From Ilyomonas sp965277535 (GTDB taxonomy: Bacteria > Bacteroidota > Bacteroidia > Chitinophagales > Chitinophagaceae), in contig OZ255825.1 in the NCBI GenBank assembly GCA_965277535.1, positions 1,798,001-1,862,000 on the forward strand: a stretch of DNA of 64,000 nt. The letters run 5' to 3'. Positions 16,493 through 24,648 of the stretch are shown here, piece by piece. The position numbers were made by a program, and so were the translations under genes. Positions within the stretch are counted from its first letter, which is position 1. Every line of letters starts with the position of its first letter. The notes beneath the pieces were generated by a model that was given only the letters and a program-made list of their open reading frames with translations, did not search any database and was not told the DNA's origin.

Positions 16493-17305
16493 ATGGAAAG
16501 AAAAAGATTGGCGTATCAAAACAGCAGCATCGGCTATGAATGTTTCGGCTCGGGAAGCGAATACATTTTTGCTTTTCATGGTTATGCGCAAGCGGCTCAC
16601 CGCTGGGAAATCATCACTCCGTATTTGGATAAAAAATTTACACTGGTTGCCTTTGATCTGCCGTATCATGGCAATACTAACTGGAATGAGAAGGACACCT
16701 TCACACCGCAGGAATTATTAAATATTATCAAACAAATTTTGCCCTATTCTGCCAAACAATTTTACTTGTTAGGTTACAGCATGGGCGGCAGAATTGCCTT
16801 GTGTTTATTGCAGTTGGCTCCGCAAATGGTAAAGGGCGCGGTGCTGCTTGCGCCCGATGGTTTGCACCGCAATAAATGGTATCGCTTTGCCACACAAACA
16901 AGCGTGGGAAGAAGATTGTTTTATAACACCGCTAAAAACCCAAAGCTGTTGTTTCAACTGGCAAAGGGTTTGAAAAAGCGCGGTATCATCAACGAGTATC
17001 AGTTGAATATGGCACAAAACTACCTGAACGATGAAACCACGCGAATGCAACTCTATCATCGCTGGATGGTAACGCGATACTTTCAGGCGAATTTGTTTTT
17101 GCTAAAACAAAAAATCATTAAATATCATGTGCCTGTTGAAATGGTATTTGCAAAACATGATAAAATTATTATTACCGACCATGGGGTTGATTTCATAAAA
17201 GGTTTAGAGAAACAGGCACATCTTCACATTCTCGATACCGGGCATTCTTTCTTGTATGCACCACAGGCGCCTTTCATCGCTTCGCTTCTGAATGACGAGA
17301 AATGA
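16493..17305 (+). CDS. Alpha/beta hydrolase
   Basis: A 270-residue alpha/beta-hydrolase-fold protein. The oxyanion-loop HG is in IFAFHGYAQAAHRW, the nucleophile serine in the elbow LLGYSMGGRIAL, the acid probably in EMVFAKHDKIII and the histidine in ILDTGHSFLY. No signal peptide, so cytoplasmic. The ATG at 16493 is preferred over an in-frame TTG three codons upstream. The stop overlaps the start of the glycosyltransferase gene in an ATGA, so the two are translationally coupled. Such hydrolases range from MenH-like lyases to esterases; the substrate is unknown. The coupling suggests lipid or cell-envelope work. Confidence 0.88.
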   Translation: MERKRLAYQNSSIGYECFGSGSEYIFAFHGYAQAAHRWEIITPYLDKKFTLVAFDLPYHGNTNWNEKDTFTPQELLNIIKQILPYSAKQFYLLGYSMGGRIALCLLQLAPQMVKGAVLLAPDGLHRNKWYRFATQTSVGRRLFYNTAKNPKLLFQLAKGLKKRGIINEYQLNMAQNYLNDETTRMQLYHRWMVTRYFQANLFLLKQKIIKYHVPVEMVFAKHDKIIITDHGVDFIKGLEKQAHLHILDTGHSFLYAPQAPFIASLLNDEK

Positions 17306-18462
17306 TTTTCTTTGCCATGATGTGGTGGCTTCTCATACTTCTTTTTTGTTTTTGCCTTATTTATTGCTTGCTCATTCTACAATACCGCAAATGGTTTGTA
17401 AAGCTTTCCTTTTTCGAGGCAAAACCAACTTCTCAATACACCTCTTTTTCCATTATTATTCCTGCCCGAAATGAAGAAGAAAATATGGAAGCGTGTTTGC
17501 AATCTATCTTTCAAAACAACTATCCTGCACACCATTTTGAAGTGGTGGTGATAGACGATTTTTCAACCGATACAACAATTGAAAAAATAAAGCATCTACA
17601 AAAAGAGCATAGCAATCTTCGTTTGTTTTTATTGCAGGATTTATTGGGCAAAACCAACATCAATTCGTATAAAAAGAAAGCGATTGAATTGGCGATTGGC
17701 AAAGCCAGCGGCGACTGGATTATCACTACCGATGCCGATTGTGTTGTGCCACAACAATGGCTTTCTAATTTCAACGATTATATCAATCAAAACGGCCCTG
17801 TTTTTATAGCCGCCCCGGTTTCATTCATTCAGCAAAACACATTCGTCAGCCGCTTTCAAAGTCTTGATTTTATGAGTCTGCAAGGCATCACTGCTGCGTC
17901 GGTGGCAGCAGGCTTTCACAGCATGTGCAATGGTGCCAATTTAGCTTATGAAAAAGAGGCATTTTATAAAGTGGCTGGCTTTGCCGGAATTGATACTATT
18001 GCCAGTGGCGATGACATGCTGCTGATGCACAAAATAGCTCAGCAATTTCCGGCTCAGATTGGTTATTTGTTTCACCCCGCTTCGATTGTGCAAACACAGC
18101 CGGTTGATAGCTGGAAGAGCTTTATTAACCAGCGCATCCGTTGGGCAAGTAAGGCAAACAGCTATAAAGACAAGCGGATTTTTTACGTGTTGCTGCTGGT
18201 TTATTTTTTCAACGTTCTGTTGTTTATCTTATTCATCGCATCTTTGTTTTTGCCCAAATTATTTTTGTTTTGGCTGATCATTTTGTTCATCAAAACCATC
18301 ATTGAATTTTATTTTTTAATTCCGGTTGCCCGCTTTTTCAATCAAACCAAATTATTGCGATGGTTTCCCATCATGCAACCCATTCATATTGTTTATACAG
18401 TTGTGGCGGGCTGGTTAGGAAAATTTGGAAAATACCAATGGAAAGGAAGAAAAGTTAAGTAA
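17302..18462 (+). CDS. Family 2 glycosyltransferase, membrane-bound
   Basis: A 386-residue protein with an N-terminal membrane anchor (MWWLLILLFCFCLIYCLLIL), a GT-A catalytic domain and two or three C-terminal membrane helices (YVLLLVYFFNVLLFILFIASLFL and after). Catalytic features are SIIIPARNEEENMEACL, VVVIDDFSTD, ITTDADCVVPQQW (DxD), ASGDDMLLMHKI and INQRIRWASKAN, the QxxRW motif of processive or polyprenyl-type GT2 enzymes. It probably adds a sugar to a lipid or envelope polymer at the inner membrane. The start overlaps the hydrolase stop; a further ATG pair near 17317 is possible. Confidence 0.92.
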   Translation: MIFFAMMWWLLILLFCFCLIYCLLILQYRKWFVKLSFFEAKPTSQYTSFSIIIPARNEEENMEACLQSIFQNNYPAHHFEVVVIDDFSTDTTIEKIKHLQKEHSNLRLFLLQDLLGKTNINSYKKKAIELAIGKASGDWIITTDADCVVPQQWLSNFNDYINQNGPVFIAAPVSFIQQNTFVSRFQSLDFMSLQGITAASVAAGFHSMCNGANLAYEKEAFYKVAGFAGIDTIASGDDMLLMHKIAQQFPAQIGYLFHPASIVQTQPVDSWKSFINQRIRWASKANSYKDKRIFYVLLLVYFFNVLLFILFIASLFLPKLFLFWLIILFIKTIIEFYFLIPVARFFNQTKLLRWFPIMQPIHIVYTVVAGWLGKFGKYQWKGRKVK

Positions 18463-18543
18463 CAAGGTGCAAATTTCAAGACTCAAGGAACAAGAATTAA
18501 ATTTTAAGAAACAAGATTCAGATTCAAGAATCAACAAACAAAA

Positions 18544-18565
18544 AAGCCGGCATATAAACCGGCTT
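18544..18565. terminator. Hairpin terminator after the glycosyltransferase
   Basis: AAGCCGG at 18544-18550 pairs with CCGGCTT at 18559-18565 over an 8-base loop; five A residues precede it and a TT-rich stretch follows. It sits between two converging genes. Confidence 0.65.
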
Positions 18566-18582
18566 GCATTTAATTATCGTAG

Positions 18583-18606
18583 CCCCTCTCCACTCGTGGA
18601 GAGGGG
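18583..18606. repeat. GC-rich palindrome next to the trigger-factor stop
   Basis: An 11-bp perfect stem (CCCCTCTCCAC with GTGGAGAGGGG) with a two-base loop, followed by TTGGGGTGAGG. The phrase is a common dispersed intergenic repeat in Bacteroidota. It lies 13 bases past the trigger-factor stop codon and could also end transcription. Confidence 0.7.
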
Positions 18607-18619
18607 TTGGGGTGAGGTC

Positions 18620-19978
18620 TTAATGATGATGATGCAGTTTCTCTGCAAAGGCTTCCGCGCTAATTGGTTCTTCGGTTGCCCCTACCTGGCTTTCCAACGC
18701 CTGAAACAGCTTACCCATTTGCACTTGTGAATAGGTTTGTTCAACAAACTTTTTGTCTTTCATCATGCGTTCTGCATAGTCGTCCATCCACGAAAGATCG
18801 CCAAACGATTGCCCGCCCATATAACTCATCAATTGCATTCTGGCAGCCTCTTTTATATCATCCGGCGAAACAGAAATGCTGTTGTCTTCTATCAGTTTTG
18901 TAGCAATCAAACTCCAGGTTAATTGCTTTGCATAATTCGGATACTCCTCTTCTACTTCTTCACCGGTTTTTTGTTTTTCACTGTTCATTTGCAACCAGCG
19001 TTTTAAAAATGCGTCCGGAAAATTGAAGTGAATATGATCGGTGAGATAATGATAAATCTGATCGTGCAACTGATTGCTGCTTTGCTGTGCATAATAGTTC
19101 TCAATGTCAGCTTTCACAGCATCGCGCAACTCCTGTTCGTTGGTAATATTTCTGCCAGGATAAGCCGCGTTAAAAAACTCTTCAGCTAAATCGGCTTTCT
19201 CTGTCATGCCGATTTTTTTTATCGTAAGAATAAAACGTTTATCAGCATCAACTGCACTGTTTTTATCCAATGCCAAATCGCTCATAATAAATTCTCTTTC
19301 TTTGTCTTCAAACGCCTTGCTCAATTGAATGGTAAGCATGTCGTCCACTTTTTTGCCCATCAATTGTTCGCGATACTCAGGCGTAAAATATTTTACAACG
19401 AGCGACGTATCTTTTTTAATGCCGCCTTCTGTTTCAGTTCCATTCTCATCAGCTTCTTTCAGTTCTACATTCAGCACATTTTCATCATTGTCAACCGTTT
19501 CAGGGTTGGTCATTTTACCGTTGCGCATTTGTAAACGCGCCACTTCATCGTCAATCATAGCATCGGTAACTTCAACTTTGTAACGGGTTACTTTCACATC
19601 AGCCAGGTTCACCTGAACATCAGGTTTTAAGCCTACTTCAAACGAAAAAGCATAATCGCTCGGGTTGTTCATGTCAGGTGCAGGCGTGTTGTTTTCCATC
19701 GGCAGCGGCTGTCCCAAAATGTCAAGCTTTTCTTCCGTTACATATTGGTTCAATTGCTTTTCTACCGTGCGCAGCACTTCATCGGTAAACACTGATGAGC
19801 CATACACTTTTTTCACTAAACCTGGCGGCACCATGCCTTTCCGAAAGCCTGGAATGTTGGCCTTCTTTGCATAATCTTTCAGGCTTTTTTCAAATGAAGG
19901 ATAGTAATCTTCCTTCGCCAGATTAACGGTGAGCTTATCGGTTAGCGGTGCAATGTTTTCACGTGTAATTGTTGCCAT
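18620..19978 (-). CDS. tig: Trigger factor, ribosome-associated chaperone
   Basis: A 452-residue protein that would bind nascent chains at the ribosome exit. The N-terminal ribosome-binding domain has the signature-like loop GFRKGMVPPGLVKKVYG (GFRxGKxP type) near residue 42-58. The central part (about 150-260) corresponds to the PPIase-like domain but lacks its clear catalytic aromatic set, which is usual in Bacteroidota. The C-terminal helical cradle follows. The protein ends EAFAEKLHHHH, a natural four-histidine tail. tRNA-Leu lies 72 bp upstream on the same strand and may be cotranscribed. Confidence 0.93.
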   Translation of the reverse strand: MATITRENIAPLTDKLTVNLAKEDYYPSFEKSLKDYAKKANIPGFRKGMVPPGLVKKVYGSSVFTDEVLRTVEKQLNQYVTEEKLDILGQPLPMENNTPAPDMNNPSDYAFSFEVGLKPDVQVNLADVKVTRYKVEVTDAMIDDEVARLQMRNGKMTNPETVDNDENVLNVELKEADENGTETEGGIKKDTSLVVKYFTPEYREQLMGKKVDDMLTIQLSKAFEDKEREFIMSDLALDKNSAVDADKRFILTIKKIGMTEKADLAEEFFNAAYPGRNITNEQELRDAVKADIENYYAQQSSNQLHDQIYHYLTDHIHFNFPDAFLKRWLQMNSEKQKTGEEVEEEYPNYAKQLTWSLIATKLIEDNSISVSPDDIKEAARMQLMSYMGGQSFGDLSWMDDYAERMMKDKKFVEQTYSQVQMGKLFQALESQVGATEEPISAEAFAEKLHHHH

Positions 19979-20050
19979 AATTATTCTGTTTCTTTTCTCT
20001 TTGGGAGATAAACAATTCAGTAAAAAAGCCTCGCTTAAACTGCGAAGCTT

Positions 20051-20135
20051 TGGTGCGGATGATAGGAATCGAACCTACATGCCTTGCGGCGCTAGATCCT
20101 AAGTCTAGTGCGTCTGCCAGTTTCGCCACATCCGC
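20051..20135 (-). tRNA. tRNA-Leu (anticodon UAG)
   Basis: The minus strand reads GCGGATGTGGCGAAACTGGC and ends CATCCGC-A-CCA, with a 7-bp acceptor stem, a long variable arm (class II), the T-loop GGTTCGATTCC and the anticodon loop CTTAGGA (anticodon TAG in DNA). The CCA is encoded (20051-20053). The length of 85 and the long variable arm identify leucine. Confidence 0.96.
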
Positions 20136-20234
20136 AAATGGGGCGCGAAAATAAGGCAAATGAATAAATAGAATGAGAAAAAAGTAAGCGTTTATGGTTT
20201 TATAAACATTTTAAAACTGATGGTAATTGAAAAG

Positions 20235-20648
20235 TTACTGATACATCAGCGTGCCCTTTTTTGTTTTTGCTGATATTTTGCCGGATGTGCTTTGTAGTTT
20301 ATGATATGTGATGTACGATACGATAAGAACCGCTAAAACAATCAGCGGAAAAAAAGTTAATCCTGTAAATCCATCTACAGCGGCAAGAGAAATAAAGGCA
20401 AAAACAAAATCGAACGCAAAGCCCGCGTACACCCATTCTTTTACCCTGCCTTTTACAAACGGCAAAAGCAAACCCAATGCGCCCAACACTTTAAAAACAG
20501 TGAGTATAATTCTGAAATATTCAGGATAGCCTAAATGACTGATGCCCTGCCTGGCAGCTTCTGAATTAGATGTTAGGGCGGGCATCACGCCTTCAAATAA
20601 AAAGATAAGAATGGTGGTTGTCCAATAAACGATTTTTGTTGATTTCAT
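20235..20648 (-). CDS. DoxX-like membrane protein
   Basis: A 137-residue protein with four membrane helices (IVYWTTTILIFLFEGVMPAL, ILTVFKVLGALGLLLPFV, VYAGFAFDFVFAFISLAAVDG and FFPLIVLAVLIVSYITY). The pattern of a G-V-M-P-A-L end to helix 1 and FKVLGALGLLLP in helix 2 fits the DoxX-like (PF13564) family. The family is found with stress and electron-transfer genes; its biochemistry is not settled. It is distinct from the DoxX protein at 2355 and has a short basic tail. It reads alone, upstream of the tRNA gene on the same strand. Confidence 0.85.
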   Translation of the reverse strand: MKSTKIVYWTTTILIFLFEGVMPALTSNSEAARQGISHLGYPEYFRIILTVFKVLGALGLLLPFVKGRVKEWVYAGFAFDFVFAFISLAAVDGFTGLTFFPLIVLAVLIVSYITYHKLQSTSGKISAKTKKGTLMYQ

Positions 20649-20800
20649 ACCGTGTTGTTTTAATTTTTATAGATTGATTTACTGATGCAAAAATAAAAAA
20701 GGCAACATAGAAAGAGGAAGCATCACAACGACAAAGAAAGGGTTGATTGCGACAATTATTTTTACTTATATTAATTTCGATTGACTATCAATATAACTTT

Positions 20801-20837
20801 ATAACGCTTACAGGGTTTAGAACCCTGTAAGCGTTAT
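20801..20837. repeat. Perfect 37-base hairpin
   Basis: ATAACGCTTACAGGGTT at 20801-20817 is an exact reverse complement of AACCCTGTAAGCGTTAT at 20821-20837 with a three-base loop TAG. It lies in the gap between two minus-strand genes. The same design occurs at 63093-63125. It may act as a terminator for the oxidase gene at 20883, or be a small repeat family. Confidence 0.85.
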
Positions 20838-20882
20838 AACACAGTTTACGGACATTTAAAAAATGAGCAAAAACAAACCCGT

Positions 20883-22226
20883 TTACACCTCGTACAAATG
20901 CTCATTCAGAAATGCATTTCTGAATTTTTGGGTAGGATCATATTGCGCTACCATTTGTTTAAACTGTGGCAATTGCGGATACAACTTCGCCAGTTGTTGC
21001 GATGATAATGTAAACAATTTACCCCAATGCGGCTTTGCACCGAACGGCGCAAGGGCTTGTTCAATTTGGGGCAACAGTTTACTAACTGCATCCCACTCCT
21101 GCTTCCAGGTAAAATGAATGGTTACTGAATCTTGTTTGTAACAAGGACTCATCAACAAATTGTCTGCAGCAATGGTTCTGATTTCTGTAATAAAAAGGTG
21201 CGGACTGATTTGTTTACCCAACTTTTGAATCGCAAGTATAGCTTCCACCGCATGTTGATGCGGTACAAAATATTCGGTTTGCAATTCCTTGCCGCTGCTT
21301 GGTGTGAAGCCCATTTTAAAATGCGGCATTCGTTCATACCAGGGACCTAAAACGCCCATTTGTTCTGTACAATTTTCAGCCGATAAAGCGGCTATCGGAT
21401 GCATGTTTTTGGTAGCGGGCATAGCTCCATAAAAATCCTTCTTTGCTTCTTTGTTTTCGGCATCATCGGCTTTGCTTTTTATCCATACTTCATTCATATT
21501 TTCCTGCTGCCAATCGGTAAACAAACTTACGCTGTAGCCCGCCGAAACTATATCATCAAAATGTTGTTGTAACTGCGCCAACGGCAATCGTTCATACACC
21601 CATTGCCGCATGGCAAAAGTGGGCTGCACAGCCAGCGTAACTTTAGTAATGATGCCCAATGCACCCAAGCCAACCACAGCATTGTAAAAGGCATCGCCAT
21701 CTTGTTTGGAAAGACGAATAATTGTTCCATCGGCTTTCACAATTTCCAATGCGCTTACTGCGGTAGCCAAATTCCCATTCTTCACACCCGAACCATGCGT
21801 GGCTGTGGTAATGGCGCCACCCACTGAAATGTGCGGCAACGATGCCAGGTTGTGCAACGCATATCCTTTCTTATCTAACCAGGGACAAAGCTCGCCGTAT
21901 TTGATGCCGCCTTCCACCGTTACCGTATGTGCAGCTTCATCCAGACCTATAATTTTATTTAATTTTTTGGTTGAAATAAAACCATCCTTGCTATCAGCAA
22001 TATTGTTGAAACAATGCCGCGTTCCCAACGCTTTTATTTTTGCATGATTTTTAAGCAATTCCTGTACTTCAGCAATCGTTTCGGGGTAAAGAACAACATC
22101 GGTGCTGTACGTTAAATTGCCTGCCCAGTTCTTTAATTTTTCGTTGGGCATGAAACTCTGTAAGGATGCAAACAAAGGAGATAAACCAACAGCAGAAGAT
22201 AGCTTTACAAATGTTCTTCTTTTCAT
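20883..22226 (-). CDS. FAD-dependent sugar or alditol oxidase
   Basis: A 447-residue exported flavoprotein. It starts with a twin-arginine-like leader, MKRRTFVKLSSAVGLSPLFA, so the folded, flavin-loaded enzyme may be exported by Tat. An FAD-binding PCMH-type domain (residues 30-210) contains LASLPHISVGGAITTATHGSG, the loop that often holds a covalently bound FAD histidine. The C-terminal ALO-type domain ends in AKPHWGKLF, the HWxK motif of alditol and L-gulonolactone/arabinonolactone oxidases. The likely reaction is oxidation of a polyol or aldonolactone with oxygen. The start at 22226 is chosen at the Tat-like motif; a 16-residue upstream extension exists. Confidence 0.88.
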   Translation of the reverse strand: MKRRTFVKLSSAVGLSPLFASLQSFMPNEKLKNWAGNLTYSTDVVLYPETIAEVQELLKNHAKIKALGTRHCFNNIADSKDGFISTKKLNKIIGLDEAAHTVTVEGGIKYGELCPWLDKKGYALHNLASLPHISVGGAITTATHGSGVKNGNLATAVSALEIVKADGTIIRLSKQDGDAFYNAVVGLGALGIITKVTLAVQPTFAMRQWVYERLPLAQLQQHFDDIVSAGYSVSLFTDWQQENMNEVWIKSKADDAENKEAKKDFYGAMPATKNMHPIAALSAENCTEQMGVLGPWYERMPHFKMGFTPSSGKELQTEYFVPHQHAVEAILAIQKLGKQISPHLFITEIRTIAADNLLMSPCYKQDSVTIHFTWKQEWDAVSKLLPQIEQALAPFGAKPHWGKLFTLSSQQLAKLYPQLPQFKQMVAQYDPTQKFRNAFLNEHLYEV

Positions 22227-22273
22227 AAGCAAGTGTTTGGTTGGTGAAAGGATTTGTTTTTTGGAAAGATACA

Positions 22274-24343
22274 TTATTCAAGCAATGTTTTTTCTTTCTT
22301 CATCGCGATGCGATACAACAAAATCGCCATGATAATAAAACAAGTCACACCAATAAGTTGATACACATCAACGCCGAATGTTCTTTCTAAATAATCCTCT
22401 GCGTTCACCTTTGCCAATTGCTTTGCAATGTTTTCGCTGCCTGCCGTAAGCAATGCAACCGCAACGCCCGCCAAAGCCCCACCTGCCACCAGGCCCGTTG
22501 CAAACAGGTTGCCTTTGCCCAAATCGTCTTCTTCAATTTGGTTGCCTTTTTGTTTTTGCCGATAATTGACAGCACCTCTCACCGCACCACCAATAAAAAT
22601 GGGAAGCGTTGTGCTCAGGGGCAAATAAGCACCCACTGCAAACGATAACGAATTAACGCCGCACAGTTCCATGACAACGGCAAGCGCAACGCCTACAAAA
22701 ACAAACTGCCAGTCTAAATTAAAAGATAAAATGCCTTTGATTAAAGTAGCCATCAGCGTTGCCTGCGGTCCGGGAAACGTATCGGTGCCAATGGCATGAG
22801 TAAAGCCTTGCTTAACCATTTCTAAAGTGGGATGATCCAATATTTGTATGGTAAAACCAATCACCACAGAAGATACAATCGCACCAATGAACAAAGCAAT
22901 TTGCTGGTTGCGCGGTGTGGCACCTACAATGTAGCCCGTTTTTAAATCCTGCGAAGTAGCACCCGCGTTGGCAGCCGCAATGCAAATCATTCCGCCAACA
23001 ACCAACACCATTGGCTCGTAGGTTTTGCCGCTCCAGCCAATGCCGATAAACACCAAACAGGTTGCCATAATGGTGGCTATCGTCATGCCGCTGATGGGAT
23101 TGTTGCTCGAACCGATGATGCCCACAATGCGCGAAGAAACGGTAACGAAAAAAGCACCAAAAACAACAACCAAAACACCCAAAAACAATTTTGAAAGAAT
23201 ACTATTGCCCGGTATCATCGGGATGAAAGCCATTAATAAAATCAGCGCAATGCTACCAAACAAAACCACTTTGATACTTAAATCTTTATCCGTTCTTGCC
23301 ACTGCCTGCGATGTATTTCTTTCGCCAAAAGAAAAGATACTTTCCTTAAAAGAAGCAATGATAGTAGGAATGGTTTTCAGCAATGTAATAAAGCCGCCTG
23401 CCGCCACTGCACCTGCGCCCACCTGCCGCACATAAGCACGATAAATGGCATCGGAAGTATCAGCAAACTGATGCGTTGCGGGATTCCAGTTTCCAGGTCC
23501 GCCAGGCGTATTTAAATTGTGTAAATAACCGAGTTTGACCAGTTGCGAAGCGATGATATTTTGATCGGGAATTACCGTTGCCAGTAAGGGATGAAACACT
23601 AACCACGACAGCACGCCGCCAGCCACCAGTGTGCCTGCTATCTTGGGTCCGATGATATAACCTACGCCCAGATATTCAGGAGTGATTTCGCCACTTACTT
23701 TTGCTGCCGGGAAGTATTTGTTGGAAAGCTGGGTAACATAAGCCGGTGTTTCGGCAATCACACCAAATATCTTTTGCAAAAAAGCATATACAACCGCAAC
23801 ACTTACGCCCCAGAATGCAGTTTTAGCAATGTCGCCGCCTTTTTCACCCGCTTTCAAAACGGAAGCGCAAGCCGTGCCCTCGGGATAAGGCAATGTATCG
23901 TGTTCTTTTACAATTAAGGAACGCCGCAGGGGAATCATCATCAACGTTCCGAGCAAACCGCCGAAGATGGCAAGAATAAGAATGGTGATGTAATTAAAGT
24001 AACCGGCACCGATGCTTTGCCCGTTGCCCGCCATTGATAAAAACAAAAAGCCGGGCAGCGTAAAAGCCACGCCCGAAGCAATGCTTTCGCTTGCCGAACC
24101 CGTAGTTTGAATGATGTTGTTTTCGAGAATGGTAGTTTTCAAAAGCTTTCTGCCAATGGTAATAGCAATTACCGAAATGGGTATGGAAGCGCTTACCGTT
24201 AAGCCTGCTTTTAATGCGAGATACACATTTGCCGCGCCAAACAAACAGCCCATGATGCAGCCAGTGATAATAGCTTTGGGCGTAAACTCCTTTATGTTTT
24301 TATTTGCCGGAACGAATGGCTGAAACGCTTTTTTCTCCTGCAT
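22274..24343 (-). CDS. OPT family oligopeptide/metal-chelate transporter
   Basis: A 689-residue inner-membrane carrier with about 15 hydrophobic segments. The N-terminus FTPKAIITGCIMGCLFGAANVYLALKAGLTVSASIPISVIA is the typical first pair of OPT helices, and GGVLSWLVFHPLL, SSRIVGIIGSSNNPISGMTI and TIATIMATCLVFIGIGWSG are also characteristic. Bacterial OPT proteins import short peptides or siderophore-like metal complexes with protons. It lies 47 bp upstream of the oxidase gene, on the same strand, so the two may form an operon, but no direct metabolic link is evident. Confidence 0.95.
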   Translation of the reverse strand: MQEKKAFQPFVPANKNIKEFTPKAIITGCIMGCLFGAANVYLALKAGLTVSASIPISVIAITIGRKLLKTTILENNIIQTTGSASESIASGVAFTLPGFLFLSMAGNGQSIGAGYFNYITILILAIFGGLLGTLMMIPLRRSLIVKEHDTLPYPEGTACASVLKAGEKGGDIAKTAFWGVSVAVVYAFLQKIFGVIAETPAYVTQLSNKYFPAAKVSGEITPEYLGVGYIIGPKIAGTLVAGGVLSWLVFHPLLATVIPDQNIIASQLVKLGYLHNLNTPGGPGNWNPATHQFADTSDAIYRAYVRQVGAGAVAAGGFITLLKTIPTIIASFKESIFSFGERNTSQAVARTDKDLSIKVVLFGSIALILLMAFIPMIPGNSILSKLFLGVLVVVFGAFFVTVSSRIVGIIGSSNNPISGMTIATIMATCLVFIGIGWSGKTYEPMVLVVGGMICIAAANAGATSQDLKTGYIVGATPRNQQIALFIGAIVSSVVIGFTIQILDHPTLEMVKQGFTHAIGTDTFPGPQATLMATLIKGILSFNLDWQFVFVGVALAVVMELCGVNSLSFAVGAYLPLSTTLPIFIGGAVRGAVNYRQKQKGNQIEEDDLGKGNLFATGLVAGGALAGVAVALLTAGSENIAKQLAKVNAEDYLERTFGVDVYQLIGVTCFIIMAILLYRIAMKKEKTLLE

Positions 24344-24648
24344 GTGGATGATTAAGTTTTAAAAGTAAGCGATGATTGTAAGAAGTGAACTTATCATCAA
24401 ACTTATTTTTGAAAACAAACTGTTAGCAAACATCATAAAAACGTTCAAATCAGTAATATCGGCACTACCTGTTTGTAGAAAGAAACAGTTGCTGTAAATA
24501 ACTATGCTCCGTAAGAGCTACCTGTTTATCATTCACAAATAGCTTCCACAGAGCATGTTTGGTTTTGCACGTTTTTCTATTACAATCAAGCCCTCTTACA
24601 TGGCTTATATTGTTTTGCAGATAAACTTTACTAAATAGTCAAATAACA
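24344..24648. repeat. Intergenic stretch with a degenerate GCTCCGTA repeat
   Basis: The 305 bp between the hexosaminidase stop and the OPT start hold ATGCTCCGTAAGAGCTACCT at about 24504-24523 and a matching CACAGAGCAT further on, in an arrangement typical of 'GCTCCGTAGGAGC' dispersed repeats of Chitinophagaceae. No gene is visible. Confidence 0.5.

Noticed and set aside
16248..16721. Plus-strand frame running from the MITE-like element into the hydrolase gene
   Set aside because: Its first part is repeat-derived and the rest is out of frame with the clear alpha/beta hydrolase.
19959..20159. Open frame on the minus strand covering the tRNA-Leu gene
   Set aside because: The frame consists largely of the tRNA sequence read as codons; such frames are a known artefact of tRNA-Leu genes.
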